In this document: piece by piece, positions 51,927-63,513 of the stretch | Layout: every line of letters begins with the position of its first letter | Position numbering within the stretch: the first letter of the stretch is position 1 | NCBI RefSeq assembly: GCF_002836745.1 | Contig: NZ_PJAR01000044.1 | Location: 372,001-436,000 of the forward strand | Length of the DNA: 64,000 bases | Source: Glaciecola sp. 33A | GTDB lineage: Bacteria; Pseudomonadota; Gammaproteobacteria; Enterobacterales; Alteromonadaceae | Direction: 5' to 3' | The notes under the pieces: model-generated | What the model was told of the DNA's origin: nothing | Databases searched by the model: none | The model's input: the letters and a program-made list of their open reading frames with translations, nothing else | Translations under genes and position numbers: made by a program

Positions 51927-53345
51927 ATGAAGCCTGTTGTTCTTGCTGGTGGCACTGGAAGCCGTTTGTGGCCAAAGTCTCGCGCTGCATTACCCAAGCA
52001 GTTTTTAGCGCTAACGTCTGATAAGACAATGCTGCAAGATACTATTTTGCGGTTACCCTCTGATAAAATGGAGTTGCCCCTTTTCATTTGTAATGAAGAA
52101 CATCGCTTTATGGCAGCAGAACAATTACGTGTCGCCAATATTAATTACGACAGCATTATATTGGAACCGGTTGGCCGTAATACTGCTCCTGCAATTGCCT
52201 TGGCGGCTCTGAGAGCGCTGCAACAGGGTGAAGACCCAGTGCTGTTAATACTGGCGGCAGATCATCTTATTTCTGATCATAGTGCTTTTCACTCAGCACT
52301 CGATAAAGCCACCGTGTTGGCTAATGAAGGCAAGTTAGTTACCTTCGGTGTGGTGCCAAACGAGGCGCATACAGGCTATGGCTATATAAAATCAGGCGAG
52401 CCAGTTAATGAAGTCGGTTTTAAAGTTGCTGAATTTGTTGAAAAACCAGATTTGGCAACGGCGCAAGAATACCTTGCAAGCGGCAAATATTACTGGAATA
52501 GCGGCATGTTTATGTTTAAAGCAAGTGTCTATTTGCGTGAGTTAAGTGAACATGCACCAGGTATTTTTGCTGCCTGCACCAGCGCAATGGAAAACACCGA
52601 TAAAGACATGACATTTATCCGAGTTGATGCCGAGGCTTTCGCTAAATGCCCTGATGATTCAATCGATTATGCCGTTATGGAACATACATCTGACGCCTGC
52701 ATGGTGCCTTTGGATGCTGGTTGGAACGATGTTGGCAGTTGGACGTCGTTATGGGAAACATCAGAAAATAAGGATGGATCGGGCAACGTTGTTATTGGTG
52801 ATGCAATCCTTGATGGTGTCACTAATAGTTATATTAATTCTGAGCAACGTCTTATTGCGGTAATAGGCTTAGATGATATCGTCGTGGTCGAGACCAAAGA
52901 TGCTGTATTGGTAGCAAACAAAAATAAAGTGCAGTACATTAAGAACGTTGTTAGTCAATTAAAAGCCCAAAAGCGTCCAGAGTTTGAGTTTCATCGCGAA
53001 GTATTTAGACCATGGGGCAGTTACGATTCTATTGACAATGGCACTCGTTACCAAGTCAAACGCATTAGTGTAAAGCCGGGTGAAAAACTCAGTGTGCAAA
53101 TGCATCATCATCGCGCAGAACATTGGATTGTGGTGTCAGGTAGTGCCAATGTAACCATTGGTGAGAAAACATTGTTAGTGACGGAAAATGAATCTGTTTA
53201 TATTCCTATTGGTGAAATTCATGCATTGGAAAACCCCGGTAAAATTCTTTTAGAGCTTATCGAAGTCCAGTCTGGAAGTTACCTTGGCGAAGACGATATT
53301 GTTCGGTTTTCAGACCGATATGGGCGTGTTGAAGAAAAAAAATAA
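51927..53345 (+). CDS. manC: Mannose-1-phosphate guanylyltransferase / mannose-6-phosphate isomerase
   Basis: 472 aa bifunctional type II enzyme that makes GDP-mannose for surface polysaccharide. The N-terminal nucleotidyltransferase has [12 protein letters not shown] (~8-19), LAADH and FVEKPD; the C-terminal cupin isomerase domain has [27 protein letters not shown] with metal-binding His, and the final Glu. Starts after AAAAGGAACG. manB follows 81 bp later. GDP-mannose-consuming genes are not in the window. Confidence 0.93.
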   Translation: MKPVVLAGGTGSRLWPKSRAALPKQFLALTSDKTMLQDTILRLPSDKMELPLFICNEEHRFMAAEQLRVANINYDSIILEPVGRNTAPAIALAALRALQQGEDPVLLILAADHLISDHSAFHSALDKATVLANEGKLVTFGVVPNEAHTGYGYIKSGEPVNEVGFKVAEFVEKPDLATAQEYLASGKYYWNSGMFMFKASVYLRELSEHAPGIFAACTSAMENTDKDMTFIRVDAEAFAKCPDDSIDYAVMEHTSDACMVPLDAGWNDVGSWTSLWETSENKDGSGNVVIGDAILDGVTNSYINSEQRLIAVIGLDDIVVVETKDAVLVANKNKVQYIKNVVSQLKAQKRPEFEFHREVFRPWGSYDSIDNGTRYQVKRISVKPGEKLSVQMHHHRAEHWIVVSGSANVTIGEKTLLVTENESVYIPIGEIHALENPGKILLELIEVQSGSYLGEDDIVRFSDRYGRVEEKK

Positions 53346-53426
53346 CAGAGTAGAAAAAGAAGGTGACTTTATTTCCTCCCTCCTTGATCTCTCTATTTTC
53401 AAAGTAAAAATCAAAGACTAATAATA

Positions 53427-54881
53427 ATGACTAAAATTACGTGTTTCAAAGCTTACGATATCCGTGGCGAACTGATAGAGCAATTAACCGAGTCTGTTGC
53501 ATATCGCATTGGTAGAGCTTTTGCAGAAGAACTGCAAGCGCGCAGTGTTGTGGTAGGTGCCGATGTAAGAAAAACATCTATTCCACTTAAATTGGCTTTA
53601 TCTGCCGGCCTCATTGATGGCGGCGCTAGCGTCAGCGATTTAGGAATGTGTGGGACAGAAGAAATTTATTTTGCAACTAAACACCTGGGTGTCGATGGTG
53701 GTATTGAAGTAACAGCATCTCATAATCCGATTAATTACAATGGATTAAAACTGGTTAAAGCCGGCTCCATTCCAATTAGCGGTGATAGTGGCTTGTTTGC
53801 GATACGAGATAGAGCTGAAAGTTACGATGAGATGAATGTGCAGGCTCGCTTGCATGCCTTCAGTGATGGTGAACTAGTGAGCGATGATGACTTTCTCAAT
53901 GGTATGCATTCCATACAGGAAAGAAAGCTACTTGAAACTCACCATTATGAGCGTGTTAGTTGTGTAAATGACTACGTTTTGCACCTAGCAAGTTATATTA
54001 ACTATAAAAAGCTATCTCCTTTAAAGTTAGTCGTTAATGCGGGTAATGGCTCTGCCGGGCCTGCGCTTGATGCTATTGAACTGTTTTTTCAGCACCAACA
54101 TGTCGCTGTTGAATTTATTAAAGTGCACCATGAAGCTAATGGCGATTTTCCTAATGGTATTCCTAACCCTTTGTTACCCGAAAATCGGGCTGATACAGCA
54201 AATGCGGTGATTGCTCATAAGGCTAATATGGGAATTGCTTGGGACGGTGATTTTGATCGTTGTTTTTTATTCGATGAAAAAGGTCAATTTGTCGAAGGCT
54301 ACTACATCGTCGGCTTATTAGCGCAAGCCTTTTTAGCAAAAGAAAAGGGCGCGCGTATTATTTATGATCCACGGGTTTTTTGGAATACTGAAGAAATTAT
54401 CAAAGTGGGTAGAGGAAAGGCGGTTAAATGCAAAACTGGGCATGCTTTTATAAAGGAAAGAATGCGTAAGGAAGATGCGATCTATGGTGGCGAAATGAGC
54501 GCTCATCATTACTTTCGTGACTTTGCATATTGCGATTCGGGTATGATCCCATGGATGCTTGTTGCAGAGTTGCTTAGCACCACAAAACAACCATTATCAG
54601 CATTGGTGAGAGAACGTATTGAAGCGTTTCCCTCGTCAGGTGAAATCAATTCTACGGTTGAAAACGCAGGGTTGACGATTAAAAAAGTGGTTGAGTATTA
54701 CGGCGATCAAGCCCAAACGATTGATAAGACAGACGGCATTGGTATGGAGTTTGGTACTTGGCGTTTCAACTTGAGAAAGTCTAATACAGAGCCCGTAATA
54801 CGTTTAAACGTTGAATCTAGAGGCGATATAGCCTTAATGCAAGAGAAAACCAAAGAACTGATGGATTTAATAACCGGTTAA
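53427..54881 (+). CDS. manB: Phosphomannomutase
   Basis: 484 aa alpha-D-phosphohexomutase (CpsG/ManB). [10 protein letters not shown] opens the protein; the phosphoserine loop is [13 protein letters not shown] (~95); the magnesium loop DGDFDRC (~275); sugar loop [10 protein letters not shown]; phosphate-binding [10 protein letters not shown]. It converts mannose-6-phosphate to mannose-1-phosphate, feeding ManC. Confidence 0.93.
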   Translation: MTKITCFKAYDIRGELIEQLTESVAYRIGRAFAEELQARSVVVGADVRKTSIPLKLALSAGLIDGGASVSDLGMCGTEEIYFATKHLGVDGGIEVTASHNPINYNGLKLVKAGSIPISGDSGLFAIRDRAESYDEMNVQARLHAFSDGELVSDDDFLNGMHSIQERKLLETHHYERVSCVNDYVLHLASYINYKKLSPLKLVVNAGNGSAGPALDAIELFFQHQHVAVEFIKVHHEANGDFPNGIPNPLLPENRADTANAVIAHKANMGIAWDGDFDRCFLFDEKGQFVEGYYIVGLLAQAFLAKEKGARIIYDPRVFWNTEEIIKVGRGKAVKCKTGHAFIKERMRKEDAIYGGEMSAHHYFRDFAYCDSGMIPWMLVAELLSTTKQPLSALVRERIEAFPSSGEINSTVENAGLTIKKVVEYYGDQAQTIDKTDGIGMEFGTWRFNLRKSNTEPVIRLNVESRGDIALMQEKTKELMDLITG

Positions 54882-54978
54882 TACGACGTAAATATTCTAC
54901 TGTCATTGGTTTTGAGTCTTCATACATGAGACATGCCTTACGATCTAGCTAATTGAGAACGAGTTGTTGTCGGCTTTC

Positions 54979-55398
54979 TTATGCGACTAAAGCCATTGCT
55001 AGGTGGCACACTACAACAATTGTGGTTAGTGCCAAGCGCAACGTTGTGTACTCAATGATTTTTGCTTTTTGCATAACCAAGGTATATTTGTCGTACATGA
55101 GCATGCCAATAAATGCGCAAGATAAAATACCTAATAACACGTTACCGTCAAGCATCACCAATCCTAACCAGCCCACAATACTGGGTAGCATAGCCACATA
55201 TAACTGATGGTTAACGCGGTTATTCTGGAGTGCATCATACCAATGAATACCACCAAAGAATGAAAGTATAATGGCTGAGTATTGTACAAAGTGTTGAAAT
55301 GTATAGTAATAATTAGTTATGTCAGTGACTATTAACAGCGGAAGACATATAAATGGTAGTAGTCCCGCGTAACCAAGTATTTTAAACTGTATTGGCAT
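54979..55398 (-). CDS. DUF3429 family membrane protein
   Basis: 139 aa with four predicted membrane helices (about 7-27, 37-55, 68-88, 115-137). SAIILSFFGGIHW is the family signature. Function unknown. It lies downstream of gltA on the same strand, beyond a terminator. Confidence 0.82.
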   Translation of the reverse strand: MPIQFKILGYAGLLPFICLPLLIVTDITNYYYTFQHFVQYSAIILSFFGGIHWYDALQNNRVNHQLYVAMLPSIVGWLGLVMLDGNVLLGILSCAFIGMLMYDKYTLVMQKAKIIEYTTLRLALTTIVVVCHLAMALVA

Positions 55399-55430
55399 AT
55401 TAACCCTTTGATTTGTATGTTTAGTTTGAT

Positions 55431-55454
55431 AAAAAAGGCGCCAAAAGGCGCCTT
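55431..55454 (-). terminator. Terminator of gltA
   Basis: Perfect AAGGCGCC-AAAA-GGCGCCTT stem; reading the minus strand it is followed by a T-run (complement of the A-run at 55431-55436), 25 nt past the gltA stop. Confidence 0.93.
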
Positions 55455-55478
55455 AATCTTTAACTAATAAAGCGTAGA

Positions 55479-56759
55479 TTACCTTTTTATAGGAGTATAC
55501 TTACGCTGCCCTTCGCCCGTATACAACTGACGTGGACGACCAATTTTTTGACCTGGTTGACTTAGCATTTCATGCCAATGCGAAATCCAACCTACTGTTC
55601 TCGATAATGCGAAAATGCAGGTAAACATATTGGTAGGAATACCAATCGCTTTGAGTATAATTCCTGAGTAGAAGTCGACATTAGGGAATAACTTCTTCTC
55701 TGCGAAATATGGGTCACTCAGCGCAATACGTTCTAGTTCCATTGCGACTTCAAGAAGTGGATCGTTTAACTTCAATTCAGCCAATACTTCGTGACAGCTT
55801 TCACGCATAACGGTCGCTCGAGGGTCGTGATTTTTATAAACACGATGGCCAAAGCCCATCAAACGGAACGAGTCATCTTTGTCTTTTGCTCTGTCAATGA
55901 ATTCTGGAATACGGTCAACGGTGCCAATTTCTTCTAGCATTTCTAAACATGCTTCGTTGGCGCCGCCATGTGCAGGACCCCACAAAGAAGCAACACCCGC
56001 AGCAATACATGCATAAGGGTTTGCACCTGAAGACCCTGCTAAACGAACGGTAGACGTAGATGCATTTTGCTCGTGATCTGCATGTAATATAAATATTCTA
56101 TCCATCGCACGCTCAACAGTTGGACTAATTTTATACTCTTCCGCGGGCACTGAGAACATCATATTGAGGAAATTTCCAGCGTAACTTAGGTCATTTCGTG
56201 GGTAAACAAACGGTTGTCCAACGTTATACTTATAGCACATTGCAACTAACGTTGGCATTTTCGCAATTAGACGATGCGCGCTGCGAAGACGCTGGTCTTC
56301 ACTGTTTACATCTAAGTCACTGTGGTAGAACGACGACATTGCGCCAACGGTGCCGCAAAGCATCGCCATTGGGTGAGCGTCATTTCTGAAACCATGAAAG
56401 AACATGTTAATTTGCTCATGCAATAGGGTGTGACGAGTAATTGTGTCTTTGAATTGAATATATTCTTCTGTTGTGGGCGCGTGTCCGTGCAAAAGCATAT
56501 GACAAACTTCTAAATAATCAGAATCGCGTGCTAACTCATCTATTGGATAGCCTCTATGTAATAATACACCTTTGGCTCCATCAATGAATGTAATTGAAGA
56601 TTCACATGAACCTGTAGCCATGAAGCCTGGGTCGAAAGTAAAGTAACCTTTGCCGCCCAAAGCTCTGACGTCAATCACAGGATGACCTGCAGTTCCAGTC
56701 AAAATTGGAAGTTCGATTTCTTTATCACCTACTTTTAAAATGGCTATATCATTTGCCAT
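55479..56759 (-). CDS. gltA: Citrate synthase
   Basis: 426 aa type II (hexameric) citrate synthase that condenses oxaloacetate with acetyl-CoA. Catalytic segments are visible: [19 protein letters not shown], the His in [28 protein letters not shown] and the Asp in [18 protein letters not shown] precedes the ATG. Divergent from sdhCDAB across 430 bp, the standard arrangement in gammaproteobacteria. Confidence 0.97.
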   Translation of the reverse strand: MANDIAILKVGDKEIELPILTGTAGHPVIDVRALGGKGYFTFDPGFMATGSCESSITFIDGAKGVLLHRGYPIDELARDSDYLEVCHMLLHGHAPTTEEYIQFKDTITRHTLLHEQINMFFHGFRNDAHPMAMLCGTVGAMSSFYHSDLDVNSEDQRLRSAHRLIAKMPTLVAMCYKYNVGQPFVYPRNDLSYAGNFLNMMFSVPAEEYKISPTVERAMDRIFILHADHEQNASTSTVRLAGSSGANPYACIAAGVASLWGPAHGGANEACLEMLEEIGTVDRIPEFIDRAKDKDDSFRLMGFGHRVYKNHDPRATVMRESCHEVLAELKLNDPLLEVAMELERIALSDPYFAEKKLFPNVDFYSGIILKAIGIPTNMFTCIFALSRTVGWISHWHEMLSQPGQKIGRPRQLYTGEGQRKYTPIKR

Positions 56760-57189
56760 GCAGTGTTCTCCTCTTTAATTTACCACTGTATCGTTGTAGT
56801 CGAAAAATACGTTATTATCGACAATATTGTTCACATCGTGACGAAAAGTGGCGCTATTTGTACTGGTATTGTAATAGTAAGTCAATTTAAATGCACATTC
56901 GATTAATAAATATTCTGTATTGACCGACACTATTAAGGGGGGTAATAAATGTTTAAGACTAAAGCCTTAATAGACAACAAAAAATTGTAATTTAATGGAC
57001 GGATTGTTATATTATAGACCGCTAAATCGAAGCAATCTTTTTTGTTCCAATTTAGTCATATTTAATTCACAAATTGTTAACAAATATAGGGCGCTAGTAC
57101 GCCCCGCAAAAGTAAAACACACAACTCAGGTAAGCGCATAAACCATTCATTAGTGGTGCACTACCAAGAACGACTACAGGCATATTATT
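56760..57189. other. gltA/sdhC divergent regulatory region
   Basis: 430 bp AT-rich with no gene; it must hold promoters for both TCA units. In other gammaproteobacteria this region is controlled by ArcA and CRP. I could not identify confident binding boxes by eye. A possible sdhC promoter is listed separately. Confidence 0.6.
56985..57013 (+). promoter_or_regulatory. Possible sigma-70 promoter for sdhCDAB
   Basis: TTGTAA (56985-56990), a 17-bp spacer and TATATT (57008-57013), giving a 5' leader of about 170 nt to the sdhC start. Four of six and five of six matches to consensus; unproven. Confidence 0.4.
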
Positions 57190-57564
57190 GTGAAGAAACA
57201 AAGACCAGTAAATTTAGATCTTAATACCATTAGTTTTCCACCCGCAGCGGTTGCATCAATTCTCCACCGTGTAACAGGAGTGGCAATGTTTTTCGCATTG
57301 TTGTTTGTCATTTACGCTTGGGCTACCTCTGTTGCGTCAATCGAAGGATATAATTCCGTTAACAGCATGATGGAGGCTTGGTACGGAAAAGTAATTTCAA
57401 TTGGTACCTTGTCGGCGCTGTCATACCACATTATCGGTGGTATAAGACATGTAGTAATGGACATGGGTTATTGGGAAGAGCTTGATTCAGGTAACAATAG
57501 CGCAAGAGCTGCGATGGTAATGTGGGTTGTGATAACAATCGTATTAGGAGTTATATTATGGTAA
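57190..57564 (+). CDS. sdhC: Succinate dehydrogenase cytochrome b556 subunit
   Basis: 124 aa, GTG start. RPVNLDLNTISFPPAAVASILHRVTG contains the conserved Ser and Arg of the quinone site near residue 25-30, and SYHIIGGIRHVVMD carries the haem-ligand His (~85). Three membrane helices. Overlaps sdhD by 7 bp. Confidence 0.95.
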   Translation: MKKQRPVNLDLNTISFPPAAVASILHRVTGVAMFFALLFVIYAWATSVASIEGYNSVNSMMEAWYGKVISIGTLSALSYHIIGGIRHVVMDMGYWEELDSGNNSARAAMVMWVVITIVLGVILW

Positions 57565-57905
57565 CGAACGAAGCATCAATGAAAAGGAACGGTATTCAAG
57601 ATTACGTTTCGACGCGCACCACGGCTGCCATCATGACTGCATTTACATTTTTTATGGTGTATTTTTTCGTGACAACCCCAGTTATTACGTTTGAAGTGTG
57701 GCAGAGTCTCTTTGCAAATATTTATATGAAGGCATTTACGCTAGCCACATTGATCTCAATTATGATACACGTGCGTATAGGATTGTGGCAGGTATTAACA
57801 GATTACGTTAAACCAACTGGTTTACGCGCCGGTCTTCAATATGTTCTTAACCTTATTGCATTCGCGTATGTTGCAGTAGGTCTTTTCGTTTTATGGGGTG
57901 TATAA
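57558..57905 (+). CDS. sdhD: Succinate dehydrogenase membrane anchor subunit
   Basis: 115 aa from the ATG at 57558, which has AGGAG seven bases upstream (57546-57550) and overlaps the end of sdhC; a longer frame to 57522 is not supported. [15 protein letters not shown] begins the family core; [17 protein letters not shown] carries the haem/quinone-region residues. Three membrane helices. Confidence 0.93.
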   Translation: MVTNEASMKRNGIQDYVSTRTTAAIMTAFTFFMVYFFVTTPVITFEVWQSLFANIYMKAFTLATLISIMIHVRIGLWQVLTDYVKPTGLRAGLQYVLNLIAFAYVAVGLFVLWGV

Positions 57906-57906
57906 T

Positions 57907-59679
57907 ATGAGTTTACCCGTGCATGAGTTTGACGCGGTAGTTATTGGCGCTGGCGGCGCCGGCATGCGAGCTGCTTTGCAGATTTCAGAGTCTGGTAAGT
58001 CGTGTGCTTTGTTATCCAAAGTGTTTCCGACCCGTTCACATACAGTATCAGCACAAGGCGGTATTACCGTTGCACTAGGTAATTCACATGAAGATAACTG
58101 GGAATGGCATATGTATGACACCGTAAAGGGGTCAGATTACATTGGCGATCAAGAAGCCATTGAGTACATGTGTAAAACAGGTCCTGAGGCTATTATCGAA
58201 ATGGAAAACATGGGTTTGCCTTTTTCGCGTACTGAAGAAGGCAAAATATACCAACGTCCATTTGGCGGGCAGTCTACCAATTTTGGTGGCGAGCAAGCAG
58301 CAAGAACAGCAGCCGCAGCTGATAGAACTGGCCATGCGTTATTACATTTATTGTATCAACAAAATGTAAAAAATCGCACAAAAGTGTTCAGTGAGTGGTA
58401 TGCGCTAGACCTAGTTAAAAACCAACAGGGTCAGGTTGTCGGTTGTACAGCAATTGATATTGAAACTGGCGAATTGGTCTACTTTAAATCGAAAGCCGTC
58501 GTATTAGCGACTGGCGGCGCTGGGCGCATTTATGCCTCTACCACTAATGCGCACATCAATACTGGAGATGGTATTGGTATGGCAGTCAGGGCTGGTGTCC
58601 CACTACAAGATATGGAAATGTGGCAATTTCATCCGACAGGTATCGCCGGTGCAGGTACGCTTGTAACTGAAGGTTGTCGCGGTGAGGGTGGTTACTTATT
58701 AAATAAAGATGGTGAGCGTTTCATGGAACGTTATGCGCCAAACGCGAAAGACCTTGCCGGTCGTGACGTAGTCGCACGTTCGATGATGACAGAAATTCGT
58801 GAAGGTCGTGGTTGTGATGGTCCTTGGGGTCCTCATTTGAAACTGAAGCTCGATCACCTGGGCAAAGATGTGTTGGAATCACGTTTACCGGGTATTCTTG
58901 AATTATCAAGAACCTTTGCACACGTTGACCCTGTAAAAGAACCGATCCCAGTAATACCAACTTGTCACTATATGATGGGCGGGATCCCGACTAACGTTAA
59001 TGGAGAAGTCATTAACGTTGACATTGATGGTAACGAATCCATCGTAGATGGCCTGTTTGCTTGTGGTGAAATTGCGTGTGTTTCTGTGCATGGCGCTAAC
59101 CGTCTTGGCGGTAACTCGTTGCTTGACCTCGTTGTATTTGGTCGTGCTACCGGTTTACATCTTGGTAAAAGTTTAGACCAAATGGATGTGAAAAGTGATG
59201 CGTCGGCTTCAGACATTGAAGCAACAATGGCGCGCTTTAATCGCTGGGAAAGTTCTGAAAAAGGCAAGGGTGAAGACCCTGTGCAAATCAAGAAAGACAT
59301 GCAGCAGTGCATGCAGCTAAACTTCTCGGTTTTCCGTGAAGGTGAAGCAATGGCCGAGGGCCTTCAGGAACTTAAAGATATTCGTGAACGTTTGCAAAAT
59401 GCGCGTTTAGATGACAAGAGTTCAGATTTCAATACCCAACGTATTGAATGTTTAGAGCTAGATAACCTAATGGAAACCGCATACAGCACAGCTGTTGCAG
59501 CGAACTTTAGAACCGAGAGTCGAGGCGCGCACAGCCGTTTCGATTTCCCTGAGAGAGACGATGAAAATTGGTTGTGTCATAGCTTGTATTTACCGAATAC
59601 AGATTCTATGCGTCGTCGTGAAGTAAATATGACGCCGAAGCTTAGAGAAGCCTTTCCGCCGAAAGTACGTTCTTATTAA
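57907..59679 (+). CDS. sdhA: Succinate dehydrogenase flavoprotein subunit
   Basis: 590 aa from the ATG at 57907 (TGGGGTG upstream); the frame opens at 57898 but MYN is not usual. FAD dinucleotide motif [11 protein letters not shown] (~12-22), covalent-FAD His in [10 protein letters not shown] (~45), substrate-binding HPTG, catalytic Arg region REGRG and C-terminal [11 protein letters not shown]. Oxidises succinate to fumarate on the cytoplasmic face. Confidence 0.97.
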   Translation: MSLPVHEFDAVVIGAGGAGMRAALQISESGKSCALLSKVFPTRSHTVSAQGGITVALGNSHEDNWEWHMYDTVKGSDYIGDQEAIEYMCKTGPEAIIEMENMGLPFSRTEEGKIYQRPFGGQSTNFGGEQAARTAAAADRTGHALLHLLYQQNVKNRTKVFSEWYALDLVKNQQGQVVGCTAIDIETGELVYFKSKAVVLATGGAGRIYASTTNAHINTGDGIGMAVRAGVPLQDMEMWQFHPTGIAGAGTLVTEGCRGEGGYLLNKDGERFMERYAPNAKDLAGRDVVARSMMTEIREGRGCDGPWGPHLKLKLDHLGKDVLESRLPGILELSRTFAHVDPVKEPIPVIPTCHYMMGGIPTNVNGEVINVDIDGNESIVDGLFACGEIACVSVHGANRLGGNSLLDLVVFGRATGLHLGKSLDQMDVKSDASASDIEATMARFNRWESSEKGKGEDPVQIKKDMQQCMQLNFSVFREGEAMAEGLQELKDIRERLQNARLDDKSSDFNTQRIECLELDNLMETAYSTAVAANFRTESRGAHSRFDFPERDDENWLCHSLYLPNTDSMRRREVNMTPKLREAFPPKVRSY

Positions 59680-59693
59680 TAGGAGTAATCATT

Positions 59694-60404
59694 ATGATGT
59701 TAGATTTTTCGATTTATCGATATAACCCAGATGTAGATGATGCACCTAAGATGCGAGATTATCAGTTAGAGGTCGAAGACGGCCAAGACATGATGGTGCT
59801 TGACGCTTTGATTGCATTAAAAGAAAAAGACCCGACATTGTCTTTCCGTCGCTCATGCCGTGAAGGTGTGTGTGGTTCTGACGGTATGAACATGAACGGT
59901 AAAAATGGCTTGGCGTGCATCACCCCTTTGTCGTCTTTACGCAAAGGCAAGATTGTCGTTCGTCCTTTGCCGGGTCTGCCTGTTGTGCGTGACCTAGTAG
60001 TCGATTTGACGCAATTTTATACTCAGTATGAGAAGATTAAGCCATTCTTGATCAATGATGACAAACAACCGCCAGCACGTGAGTTTATACAATCACAAGA
60101 AGACCGAGCTAAATTAGATGGTCTTTATGAATGTATTTTATGCGCATGTTGCTCATCTGCTTGCCCATCATTTTGGTGGAACCCAGATAAATTTATTGGG
60201 CCAGCTGGCCTATTGCACGCATATAGGTTCTTAATTGATTCTCGTGACACCGCTACCGACGAACGTCTGAATAATTTAGATGACGCGTTTAGTGTATTTC
60301 GTTGCCATAGCATCATGAACTGCGTTAGCGTCTGTCCTAAAGGGTTGAACCCAACAAAAGCAATCGGCCAGATTAAGTCGATGCTGTTACAACGGGCTGT
60401 TTAG
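59694..60404 (+). CDS. sdhB: Succinate dehydrogenase iron-sulfur subunit
   Basis: 236 aa. The N-terminal [2Fe-2S] ligands are in SCREGVCGSDGMNMNG...C (~55-75); C-terminal [4Fe-4S] and [3Fe-4S] ligands in CILCACCSSACP (~148-159) and CHSIMNCVSVCPKGLNP (~205-221). Passes electrons from SdhA to quinone. Last gene before a terminator. Confidence 0.97.
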   Translation: MMLDFSIYRYNPDVDDAPKMRDYQLEVEDGQDMMVLDALIALKEKDPTLSFRRSCREGVCGSDGMNMNGKNGLACITPLSSLRKGKIVVRPLPGLPVVRDLVVDLTQFYTQYEKIKPFLINDDKQPPAREFIQSQEDRAKLDGLYECILCACCSSACPSFWWNPDKFIGPAGLLHAYRFLIDSRDTATDERLNNLDDAFSVFRCHSIMNCVSVCPKGLNPTKAIGQIKSMLLQRAV

Positions 60405-60440
60405 TGCCTATTACCTATTCGCTAGGTACGTTTGAATGCT

Positions 60441-60474
60441 AAATAGCTGTCCCGAGAGGGACGGCTATTTTTTT
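60441..60474 (+). terminator. Terminator after sdhB
   Basis: AAATAGCTGTCCC-GAGA-GGGACGGCTATTT followed by a T-run, about 35 nt after sdhB. sucA therefore probably has its own promoter in the AT-rich 200 bp that follow. Confidence 0.92.
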
Positions 60475-60675
60475 ATGCAAACAAAACTAAATCAAAAATT
60501 AATATCAATTAAGAGATAATGATTTAAGAATTCGAGTTTTTCCTATAATTGAGCTTATATATGTCATCTTATACCGTTATAGTCGTATATATCCTTATAA
60601 AAGCGTAATACTTAATTTACAAAAAGAATCTACTTAGAATACAATGCACATAACTTTTTATATCAAGGCTGAAGA

Positions 60676-63504
60676 ATGCAAGATAGCGTGATGAAAGCAT
60701 GGTGGGATTCATCCCACATGGCGGGAGGTAATGCCGCTTACATTGAAGAGATGTATGAAGCTTACCTTGACGATCCACAAAGTATTTTAGAAAATTGGAA
60801 AATTATCTTTGATGCACTCCCTAAGGTAGAGGGGGTAGAAGTCGAATCCAACCATACCCAAATCAAGGCTGATTTTAAGCACATGGCCTCATTAGGCCCC
60901 GCTGCACGTTTTACTTCAGGCGCTGCGGCAACGCAAGGCGGTGTTCAAAGTGATGAGCGACAGGTAAAAGTATTGCAGTTGATCAATGCTTACCGTTTTC
61001 GTGGTCATCAACACGCCAACCTAGACCCATTAAGTCTATGGATACAGCCTAAAGTGCGAGATTTGGAATTAAAACACCATAATTTATCAGAAAGCGATTT
61101 CGGCGCCATGTTTAATCTTGGCTCTTACGCTGTTAATGCTGACAAAATGGGCTTAGGTGATTTATTTAAATCGCTCAACCGCACTTACTGCGGTTCGATT
61201 GGTTCTGAATATATGCATATTACAGATACTGAACAGAAACGCTGGCTACAACAGCGTATTGAATCAGTTGAAGCCAAACCAGTGATTGACCGAGACGAAA
61301 AAATAAACATTCTCAAAGGCCTCATTGCAGCGGACGGCATGGAGAAATACTTAGGTGCTAAATTTACCGGTGCCAAGCGATTTTCATTAGAGGGCGGAGA
61401 CGCTTTAGTACCCATGCTTAAAGGCTTGATTACCCAAGCTGGGGCATTTGGAACCAAAGAAGTTGTCATTGGGATGGCTCATCGTGGTCGTTTAAATGTA
61501 CTGGTTAACGTGTTGGGTAAAAATCCATCGGTATTGTTCGATGAATTTGCTGGAAAACATGACGATACCTTAGGTGCCGGCGATGTTAAATACCATGCTG
61601 GTTTCTCATCTGATTTTGCAACATCAGGCGGTAATGTTCACTTAGCCCTTGCGTTTAATCCGTCGCATTTAGAGATCGTTAACCCAGTGGTCATGGGCTC
61701 GGTAAGAGCTCGATTACAAAGACGTCATTGCGAAGATGGTTCAGCAGTATTACCAATTACTATCCATGGTGATGCAGCAATTGCTGGTCAGGGTGTTGTG
61801 CAAGAAACGTTTAATATGTCACAAACACGCGGGTTTAAAGTGGGTGGTACGGTTCGTATTGTTATCAATAACCAAGTCGGCTTTACAACATCGAACATCG
61901 AAGATGCGCGTTCTACTCAGTATTGTACTGATATTGCAAAAATGGTTCAGGCGCCGATTTTCCATGTTAATGCGGATGATCCTGAAGCTGTCATGTTTGT
62001 GACTAAGCTAGCACTAGACTACAGAAATAAATTTAAGAGCGACGTCGTTATCGACCTAGTTTGTTATCGTCGCCATGGTCACAATGAAGCTGATGAGCCA
62101 AGTGCTACTCAGCCGCTCATGTATCGAAAAATTAAGAAGCATCCAGTGGCTCGCCTAATTTATGCCGATCAATTGATTGCTGAAGGCACGATTGAGAAAC
62201 ACGAAGTTGACAAATTGATGACGGATTATAGAGCAGCACTCGACCACGGTGCTTGTGTTGTTCAAGAGTGGCGGCCTATGACTGAGCATTCAGTGGATTG
62301 GTCACCTTACATTGGGCATGATTGGGATGTTGAATACGACGGTAGTTTGTCTGTCGAGAAAATGAAAGAGTTAGGTACGGCGTTAATTAATTATCCTGAA
62401 AAGCATCGCTTACAATCTCGCATAAATAAACTTTACCTTGATCGAAAAGCGATGGTTGATGGTGAAAAGATGCTTGATTGGGGAATGGCTGAAAACTTAG
62501 CGTATGCAAGTATTCTGGCAGATAAAACTAATATACGTATAACGGGTCAAGATTCAGGTCGAGGCACATTCTTCCACCGTCACGCGGTTTTGCACAACCA
62601 AGAAGATGGTTCAACTTATTTGCCATTACAAAATATTTCAGCTGACCAGGGTCGAATGGATATTTATGATTCTGTATTGTCAGAAGAAGCGGTTATGGCA
62701 TTCGAATACGGTTTCGCCACCGCAGAGCCTTCTTACTTAACTATTTGGGAAGCTCAGTTCGGTGATTTCGCAAACGGTGCTCAAGTCGTGTTTGACCAAT
62801 TCTTATCCTCAGGTGAAGCAAAGTGGGGCCGCTTATGCGGCTTGACCATGTTATTGCCACACGGTTATGAAGGTCAAGGTCCTGAGCACAGTTCCGCTCG
62901 TTTAGAGAGATGGTTGCAAATGTGTGCTGACCATAATTGGCAAGTATGTGTGCCATCGACACCAGCACAAGTATACAATATGTTGCGTCGTCAAGCGGTT
63001 CGACCTATGCGTCGGCCATTGATTGTTATGTCGCCAAAATCATTACTGCGTCATCCACTCGCCGTTTCTTCAATTGAGGAGTTAGCTGCTGGTGTATTCT
63101 ACAACGTGATTGATGAAGTTGATGAGTTAGACCCACAGCATGTCAAACGTGTCGTTATGTGTTCAGGTAAGGTTTATTACGACTTGCTTGACCAGCGTCG
63201 CAAGAACCAAAAAGACGACGTTGCAATTGTTCGTTTAGAGCAACTGTATCCATTCCCTCAAGAAGAGTTCAAAGCCATTATGGCTAAGTATGAACATGTG
63301 ACTGATTGGGTTTGGTGTCAAGAAGAACCACAGAATCAAGGTGCGTGGTATTGCAGCCAACATCATATATGGCAGTCAATTCCGCAAGGATCTAACTTAA
63401 CTTATGCAGGTCGTAAAGCGTCGGCTTCACCTGCAGTTGGTTATGTTTCTGTACACAACCAACAACAAAAAGCGTTGGTTGAAGACGCACTTACAATAAA
63501 CTAA
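60676..63504 (+). CDS. sucA: 2-oxoglutarate dehydrogenase E1 component
   Basis: 942 aa thiamine-dependent decarboxylase of the 2-oxoglutarate dehydrogenase complex. The N-terminal YIEEMYEAYLDDP segment (E2-binding helix) is present; IGMAHRGRLNVL, the thiamine motif GDAAIAGQG...NNQVGFTT, CYRRHGHNEADEPS, and the beta-like domain with GQDSGRGTFFHRHA and HGYEGQGPEHSSAR follow. sucB starts 9 bp downstream. Complete. Confidence 0.97.
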   Translation: MQDSVMKAWWDSSHMAGGNAAYIEEMYEAYLDDPQSILENWKIIFDALPKVEGVEVESNHTQIKADFKHMASLGPAARFTSGAAATQGGVQSDERQVKVLQLINAYRFRGHQHANLDPLSLWIQPKVRDLELKHHNLSESDFGAMFNLGSYAVNADKMGLGDLFKSLNRTYCGSIGSEYMHITDTEQKRWLQQRIESVEAKPVIDRDEKINILKGLIAADGMEKYLGAKFTGAKRFSLEGGDALVPMLKGLITQAGAFGTKEVVIGMAHRGRLNVLVNVLGKNPSVLFDEFAGKHDDTLGAGDVKYHAGFSSDFATSGGNVHLALAFNPSHLEIVNPVVMGSVRARLQRRHCEDGSAVLPITIHGDAAIAGQGVVQETFNMSQTRGFKVGGTVRIVINNQVGFTTSNIEDARSTQYCTDIAKMVQAPIFHVNADDPEAVMFVTKLALDYRNKFKSDVVIDLVCYRRHGHNEADEPSATQPLMYRKIKKHPVARLIYADQLIAEGTIEKHEVDKLMTDYRAALDHGACVVQEWRPMTEHSVDWSPYIGHDWDVEYDGSLSVEKMKELGTALINYPEKHRLQSRINKLYLDRKAMVDGEKMLDWGMAENLAYASILADKTNIRITGQDSGRGTFFHRHAVLHNQEDGSTYLPLQNISADQGRMDIYDSVLSEEAVMAFEYGFATAEPSYLTIWEAQFGDFANGAQVVFDQFLSSGEAKWGRLCGLTMLLPHGYEGQGPEHSSARLERWLQMCADHNWQVCVPSTPAQVYNMLRRQAVRPMRRPLIVMSPKSLLRHPLAVSSIEELAAGVFYNVIDEVDELDPQHVKRVVMCSGKVYYDLLDQRRKNQKDDVAIVRLEQLYPFPQEEFKAIMAKYEHVTDWVWCQEEPQNQGAWYCSQHHIWQSIPQGSNLTYAGRKASASPAVGYVSVHNQQQKALVEDALTIN

Positions 63505-63513
63505 GGAACCCAG